From CAYNRE01 sp964399535 (GTDB taxonomy: Bacteria > Planctomycetota > Planctomycetia > Pirellulales > CAYNRE01): a stretch of DNA of 64,000 nucleotides. The notes under the pieces are model-generated. The model was not told the origin of the DNA, ran no database searches, and saw only the letters and a list, made by a program, of their open reading frames with translations. Shown in pieces: positions 62,231 to 64,000 of the stretch (positions are counted from its first letter, which is position 1; each line of letters opens with the position of its first letter). The DNA lies in assembly GCA_964399535.1 (NCBI GenBank), contig CAYNRE010000024.1, forward strand, positions 60,367 through 124,366, written 5' to 3'. The position numbers were made by a program, and so were the translations under genes.

Positions 62231-63142
62231 CTACAGCGCGGGCTGTCCCAATCCCAGGCCTGCTTCGGTCGGCTCCGAGTCGTCTTCAATCACAAGGTGC
62301 GAAAGGATTTGCAATTCCACATACAGCAATCCCAAGGCCATGGGCATCATCACCCAGCCGGCCAGGTCGTGAAACACCGCCTCGGCAATCTGTTCGCTGG
62401 TGGTTACGTACAGAATGCCCGTCACGGTGATTCGAATCACGTTGACCGCCAGGGCAATCGGTATCGAGCTGGCCACGATCACCACGCGCTCCCAAAGCGG
62501 GCGCTCGAGCAGCATCGTAAGGGCCACCGAGATCGCCGTGAAAATCGTCAGCATCCGCAACCCGCTGCAGGCATCGACCACACCCATTTGCAGCTTGTTG
62601 ATGATGATTCGGTTGCCCTCGGAAAACGCCGGCAGCCCCAAGGTTTGCAGGCAAAAGGTGCTGGCCCGGGTGGCCAGGCTTTGCAGTGGGTCGAGCAACC
62701 CGCGTTCGAGCACGTCGGGCAGGGGAAACATAAACACCAGGAAGGCCAGCGCCGGCCAGGCCCAGCGGAGCAAGTGCCAGCCGCCGACCAGCAGGAAGAT
62801 GCCGAACAGCGAGGGGAGAAACGTCAGCATTTCCGGAATCACCAAGGCGAACGCCGTGGTCGCCAGTCGCGCCAGCAAACCCAGGCCCAGAAGCCCCACC
62901 CCGGCCCACCGCGCCGATGCCGTAACCGGCTGAAACGGCTGATACCGCAACCAAAGCAACACCACCGCGAAAATCGGGATCAGGTAGCCGTGCGAATACT
63001 GCGGGCTTTCCCATTTTCGCGCGGTACCCATCAGGGTATTGCCGTACGAATAAACCAAGAGCACGGTCATCGCCGCCAGCAGCACCAGGGGGATCATCTG
63101 ATCCCGCTCGGTAGCGGATCGGTTACTGGATGCAGTCGACAT
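62231..63142 (-). CDS. exosortase (transpeptidase-like), planctomycete XrtU-like
   Basis: 303 residues with about eight helices (LVLLAAMTVLLVYSYG first). The catalytic triad of exosortases is present: Cys192 in VVDACSGLRML, Arg237 in NVIRITVTG and His258 in FHDLAGWVMMPMAL. Exosortases cleave a C-terminal sorting signal (PEP-CTERM and variants) and are coupled to exopolysaccharide synthesis. It is the first gene of the minus-strand EPS operon. The XrtU label is by neighbourhood and lineage. A substrate with a sorting signal is not in the window. A hairpin lies in its leader (63201-63221). Confidence 0.93.
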   Translation of the reverse strand: MSTASSNRSATERDQMIPLVLLAAMTVLLVYSYGNTLMGTARKWESPQYSHGYLIPIFAVVLLWLRYQPFQPVTASARWAGVGLLGLGLLARLATTAFALVIPEMLTFLPSLFGIFLLVGGWHLLRWAWPALAFLVFMFPLPDVLERGLLDPLQSLATRASTFCLQTLGLPAFSEGNRIIINKLQMGVVDACSGLRMLTIFTAISVALTMLLERPLWERVVIVASSIPIALAVNVIRITVTGILYVTTSEQIAEAVFHDLAGWVMMPMALGLLYVELQILSHLVIEDDSEPTEAGLGLGQPAL

Positions 63143-64000
63143 AGAAAGCTGGAACCTCTGGTTGCTTTACGAAGGTGATTGCCGGTTGGGTTCGTCGCCA
63201 AAGCGGTCCTCGCGACCGCTTGAACAAAGTTGGTTGGGGTTGGCTCCAAGGAATTGCAACCAAGACCCCTGAGCTTATCAAATTCAGTTCGAATGCCTAG
63301 CAAGCGTGCCCGGCGCGGTCGCCGCGATTCCAGGCGGCAAGCTGCCCGGTAAGGCCCCGCTTCGCCAGCGCGCTCCGACCAGCATCCTGGCGCCTCGGCG
63401 CCGGGGCTTGACCGCAAGGGGCAGCCCGGCTGCCCGCGTGCTCTGCTCCGGTGACCACGACTCGGCTCGCCCGAGTTCCCCCCTACGTACGCGGCGACGG
63501 TGCTTCGTGCCGGTGAGTACCTTACCGTCGTCCGGGTGCCATCCAACGCGGAACTTCCCGTTCCGGCGGGCCGCCTCGATTCGCTTTGGTTGAGATGAGT
63601 GCGCTTCGAGCGGACCTATGCCCCTGCCTCTTCGGGTCACGATACCCAGGGTTTGCGAAGAATGTCAAATAGTTTCACCAATGTGAGTCGGCGTCGGCAC
63701 CACCCCCCTGCACAGCGTATCGGTCCTAGCGAGAATGACTTGCGGCTCAAGCAAGGGGCCGCTCGCCAGCCCGCCCCAGGGGGGCTTCCGCAATCGCCCC
63801 GCGGGTCGGGCGGCTTTCCGAATTCGGCTACCCGGTGTTGGCCCAAGAGGCCCGGTCGCCCCCAAGGGTTTCCCGGCGAGCGGCGGTTATCCCCCTGGCG
63901 GGGTGGGTGTCACTTGAGCGAATTCAGTGATTTCTCCCAAGGTCGGGAGCGAGTTTGCCGATCTTTGGGAGCGTGTGGATTGGGCTGAGTTTGACGGTGC
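63143..64000. other. 858-base gene-poor right end, promoter region of the EPS operon
   Basis: I see no complete gene. Frames here give Arg/Pro-rich sequence without motif. At the extreme right a plus frame starting at GTG 63927 (reading VISPKVGSEFADLWERVDWA) stays open to the window edge and might be the start of a gene; it is too short to judge. The left part should carry the exosortase promoter. Confidence 0.5.
63201..63221. promoter_or_regulatory. 8-bp hairpin upstream of the exosortase
   Basis: AAGCGGTC (63201-63208), loop CTCGC, GACCGCTT (63214-63221): perfect 8-bp inverted repeat 59 bases upstream of the exosortase ATG. It could be an operator or leader hairpin. Confidence 0.35.

Overview
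This is a 64 kb stretch of GC-rich DNA with a patchwork of short operons on both strands. It most likely comes from a planctomycete of the Pirellulales type. That placement is inference from gene content: a planctomycete-style exosortase with a separate EpsI protein, a DUF1207 barrel-like protein, a PhoPQ-activated pathogenicity-related (PqaA) protein, a fused alpha/gamma 2-oxoacid:ferredoxin oxidoreductase, and many secreted proteins of unknown role. I found no rRNA, tRNA, CRISPR array, transposase, integrase or phage gene.

Layout. 1-6022 (+) holds a LuxC-type acyl reductase (cut by the left edge), an acyl carrier protein, a short-chain reductase, a FemAB-like acyltransferase, an AlgD-like GDP-mannose 6-dehydrogenase and a polysaccharide deacetylase, which reads as an envelope or exopolysaccharide module. 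6088-11364 (+) is an ABC exporter group: a small membrane protein, a 773-residue secreted/membrane protein, an ATPase and a permease. 11467-15608 (-) is an energy-metabolism operon with 2-oxoacid:ferredoxin oxidoreductase subunits between two CBS-domain proteins. 16163-27992 mixes a conserved hypothetical, a secreted esterase, RibBA, a PIN-TRAM membrane protein, a lone ABC ATPase with a secreted partner, an Ala/Glu-repeat lipoprotein, a GlcD-type FAD oxidase, a flavin reductase, a thiamine-binding-like protein and a DUF1207 protein.

28189-34068 (+) holds a PmtA-like methyltransferase, a beta-CASP metallo-hydrolase overlapping a LOG-family protein, a TlpA-like thioredoxin and a CHAD protein. 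34119-45346 holds a degenerate PilZ-like protein, a transglutaminase-like protein, a GH5-type hydrolase, Prs next to a GlmU-like uridylyltransferase, a sulfotransferase with an APH-type kinase, a lipoate-ligase-like protein, a DUF547 protein and PqaA. 45958-51501 holds an RND/MMPL transporter, a PQQ-type propeller, a 49-residue membrane protein with a strong Shine-Dalgarno, a HEAT-repeat lipoprotein and a small coiled-coil protein.

51527-63142 (-) is an exosortase-linked exopolysaccharide operon. In transcription order it encodes exosortase, a Wzc-like chain-length/ATPase protein, EpsI, a CapD/WbpM-type dehydratase, a Wzx flippase, a Wzy/ligase-type membrane protein, and GT4 and GT2 glycosyltransferases. 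It supplies assembly, flipping and polymerisation functions plus a sorting enzyme. An outer-membrane export channel, a priming sugar transferase and any PEP-CTERM-like substrate are not seen in the window. The first 6 kb carries the FemAB, AlgD and deacetylase types that accompany such systems elsewhere, so both ends may serve one surface polymer; that link is inference.

Non-coding features of note: a 22-bp tandem repeat (45464-45548), a perfect 11-bp hairpin spanning a stop codon (17194-17218), an AT-rich 9-bp inverted repeat (17081-17103), a canonical terminator (23091-23137), and an 858-base gene-poor end (63143-64000).
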